64,000 nt of DNA, from positions 18,120,368 to 18,184,367 of the forward strand of contig NC_040018.1 in NCBI RefSeq assembly GCF_000972845.2. The letters are read 5' to 3'. Of this stretch, positions 61,718 to 64,000 are shown one piece after another. The DNA is from Larimichthys crocea (taxonomy: Eukaryota > Chordata > Actinopteri > Sciaenidae). Below the pieces are notes generated by a model that worked only from the letters and a program-made list of their open reading frames with translations, ran no database searches and had not been told where the DNA came from. Made by a program: the position numbers and the translations under genes. Every line of letters starts with the position of its first letter. Within the stretch, counting starts at the first letter, position 1.

Positions 61718-63398
61718 CGAGGTGTGCATGCACAAGTGTGTTGATGGTAAATACGCAGGCCAAGAGAGTGATGCTCACATCTCTAACAATGCTGTGATAT
61801 ATTATACTCAGTTAAGATTAAAAAAAAATATTAAGTTCTAAAATATAAAGTTATAAAAAAATATATATTTTCTATTCCTATTTTAAACAATCGTGAATAA
61901 TATTTTTGTAACTAGTCTTGACATTCAAATACAAGGCCCAAACACAATAAGAGAAGCCACTGAGAAGAATAAAGAGAAAACAGAAGAAAAAAAGAGAAAA
62001 GTCAGAAGACAATAAAAAGTAAAAAAAAACAAAAAAAAGTGAGAACGTGTTCAAAGATATTAGATCTGGACAGAAAGGAGGTAATTTTGTGTTGCACGCG
62101 TGCATATGTGTGTGTGTGTTTCCGGGACATGGCCCAGCCCTTTTATCAGTAGCCAGCTGGTTAACAGGCTCATGCATCACCATTTCAAACACTATTATGT
62201 ACACACTGCACTCTGGCACCTTGTTATGAGTGTGCGTGCGTGTCTGCATGTGTGTATCTGTGCCTGTGCGCACACATTTCAATTCCGTCCTTCTGAAGCG
62301 TGCCTGCCGTTGCTCTACTCAAAGTATCAGCTTGGCGGTAATAAATTGCCATAATCAAATCTCATTTCTGAAACATACCTGTGGGAGCAACCAAACAAAC
62401 AAGGACAGAAAAAAACGAAAGTGTGTCTTGTAAGAAGGAGTGTGAAAAATACAAGGGGCTGCAGCAGTTTGTTTTAATCAACTTGGCATTGAATTAGAGA
62501 ATTAAATACCAGCTTAGTCCTTGATGGCATGCACACACATACACGTAAACACACAAAAATGTTTATGCACACACACACAAACAAACTCTTACAATCATAC
62601 AATACATACAGTTAGGCACAGACAAAACTACATGCACACACTCTCCCTCCCTACATATACATAGCCATACACAAATTTACAAGTTCGCATACACATCCCC
62701 GCTCTCACACGCACAACCGCGGGCCCTTGATAGCGAGGCTTAGCAATAACCATGATGCGTTGAGTTGAGGAGCGTTGGCCGGTTTTGCATTTCATACGAG
62801 CCTGCTCTTCAAAGACACACAGGGGAGAGAGTGAGACCATTTATCACAAAGAGAAGCACAACGGCTGGAAGCACCGCCAGCAGAAAAGCCTGTTTATTTT
62901 GGCTGGCAAAACACTTTGGGATATGGATGTGTGTGCGTTTACGTCTGTGTGTACACACACGCCCGTGTTGGTGTGTGCGCCCAGTATATCCACTTTTGCT
63001 TTTGTGTGCACCCCAATGAGCAGCTGTGCCTATGTATTAATTAAGACGCCATTACTGGACAATTAAACAGAGTAACCGTTCTAAAATGAAAAGCACAAGT
63101 TATCAACAAAGTACCTGGGGACATTCTGTAACAGAAACTATTTTAAGGATCAGACATTTTGGAGCTGAGAGGTGTGCTGCTGTGGTAAAATACAAAAGTC
63201 TGAAGAGATTGGAAATATTTCCTTTGAATTACTTTTCCTTATCACGCCATCATTGACAGTAAGGTTGCCTGGCTTGAATAAGAGGGATCAAGCGGAGTTG
63301 CATAAACTTCTATGTTACACTGTCTTTTTCCACACTAGCAGGTGAAAAGAAAATCTGCACATCAAATAGATCATCAAAATACAAGATCTCTCTCAATA

Positions 63399-63410
63399 CA
63401 AGATGGCGGC
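63399..63410 (+). promoter_or_regulatory. YY1-like site at L1 5' end
   Basis: CAAGATGGCGGC matches the YY1 core (AAGATGGCGGC). In human L1 a YY1 site near the 5' end positions transcription start. The same role is inferred here. Confidence 0.55.
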
Positions 63411-63517
63411 GTGAGAGATGGTCACGTTCGGGGGAGCTGGCGTGCTTATTCTGTAATTTTGTACATTTAACCCTGCAAAAGTAGCGCTCTAACCTCTGAA
63501 TGGTTCACTAGCCTAAC

Positions 63518-64000
63518 ATGAACATTGACAGTTATTTTCTGAGACAGTCCGACGGCATGCCACGCAAGAAAAACCAAACTGACGACGCTGAGCATACTCA
63601 GCATGCAGGCGGTGCCCACGCTGGAGCACCATAGCTGACACCGGAGCAGATGCTAGCTTACTGGCACTTTGTGAAGCTGTGACAGAAATCACCGCCAACA
63701 TCTCCAAAGTTATCGATGAAAAGCTAAGCCCACTGTCAGAGCTCTTAAAAATAAATTGGGAGGAGCTTGACAGGCACGATAAATGTATAACCGAGACCGA
63801 ACAGAGGATTACGGCGCTAGAGGACGCCACAGACCCGGTCGATGGGAAAATCAAAGCGCTGGAAAAGATGGTGTGTGAATTAAGCGACCTGGAGAACGGG
63901 GGGCGACGAAAGAACATCCGCATCGTTGGGCTTCCAGAAGAGGCCCAAGGAGATGACCCGACCCGGTTCTTCGAGACCTGGCTTCCTCAACTCCTTCACA
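63518..64000 (+). pseudogene. L1 ORF1 (RNA-binding chaperone), frameshifted, 3' cut by window
   Basis: ORF1 proteins bind L1 RNA and form trimers through a coiled coil. The frame opens at ATG 63518 (MNIDSYFLRQSDGM) and meets a stop at 63632-63634. The family reading continues in a frame shifted by two from about 63630: a Glu/Leu/Lys-rich helical segment (TEQRITALEDATD), then GRRKNIRIVGLPEEAQGDD and FETWLPQLL, the start of the Transposase_22 RRM-like domain. One frameshift separates two otherwise clean parts, so the copy looks fairly young or the assembly has a local indel. Confidence 0.78.

Larger units (their letters stand above)
60406..63397 (-). other. upstream ush2a intron
   Basis: Intron before w1, extending beyond the window. 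Contains GT microsatellites at 60565 and 61680, A/T-rich sequence at 61797-61900 and several CA-rich patches. No further EGF-lam exon was found. Confidence 0.7.
63398..64000 (+). mobile_element. LINE-1 type retrotransposon, 5' end, continues past window
   Basis: Begins near CAAGATGGCGGCGTGAGAG, a YY1-like motif at the extreme 5' end as in many L1 elements. A short 5' leader of about 120 bp follows, then ORF1. It is antisense to ush2a. Only the first 600 bp are visible. No target-site duplication can be judged without the 3' end. Confidence 0.8.

Noticed and set aside
1..64000. CRISPR arrays, bacterial operons, rRNA or tRNA genes, toxin-antitoxin or phage-type systems
   Set aside because: None present; the sequence is a vertebrate intron-exon locus.

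Overview
The window reads as a teleost fish nuclear genome. It is AT-rich, dense in (CA/GT)n and (GA/CT)n microsatellites, and carries interspersed repeats and a LINE-1 ORF1 of types common in ray-finned fish. Its one cellular gene is the middle of USH2A (usherin), on the minus strand. I reconstructed 34 coding exons from splice sites, intron phase and domain content (w1 at 60405 down to w34 at 2797). They join into 5,472 nt of continuous open frame, about 1,824 codons. Both ends of the gene lie outside: upstream exons are beyond 64000, and the remaining FN3 repeats, transmembrane segment and PDZ-binding tail are beyond position 1.

Layout in transcription order, from high to low coordinates. 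64000-60406: upstream intron with a LINE-1 5' end on the plus strand at its far edge. 60405-55043: laminin-type EGF repeats (end of one, then six complete), exons w1-w5. 54679-47267: four fibronectin type III (FN3) domains, w6-w12. 42741-42132: linker with half an FN3-like fold, w13-w14. 34599-27424: two laminin G domains, w15-w21, preceded by the largest intron (7.5 kb). 26700-2797: a partial FN3 followed by six FN3 domains, w22-w34. 2796-1: next intron, cut by the window edge.

Usherin is a giant cell-surface and basement-membrane protein of the Usher type 2 complex. It works at the photoreceptor periciliary region and at hair-cell ankle links, with ADGRV1 and whirlin. The domain order here (EGF-lam, four FN3, two LamG, FN3 series) matches the vertebrate protein.

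Most notable points. (1) The sequence that is one large exon in human USH2A (exon 13, 642 nt) is cut into three exons here, 284+226+138 = 648 nt, by two small introns, one with a GC donor. (2) Several splice sites sit directly against microsatellites, including a (TG)9 T3 CAG acceptor. (3) A pair of related mobile elements in opposite orientation flanks exons w29-w32. (4) A nearly intact LINE-1 ORF1 start lies antisense in the upstream intron, and a decayed reverse transcriptase fragment lies elsewhere. (5) Several intronic stretches rich in homeodomain and OTX/CRX-type motifs are enhancer candidates. I found no undescribed multigene system: this is a single-gene eukaryotic locus.
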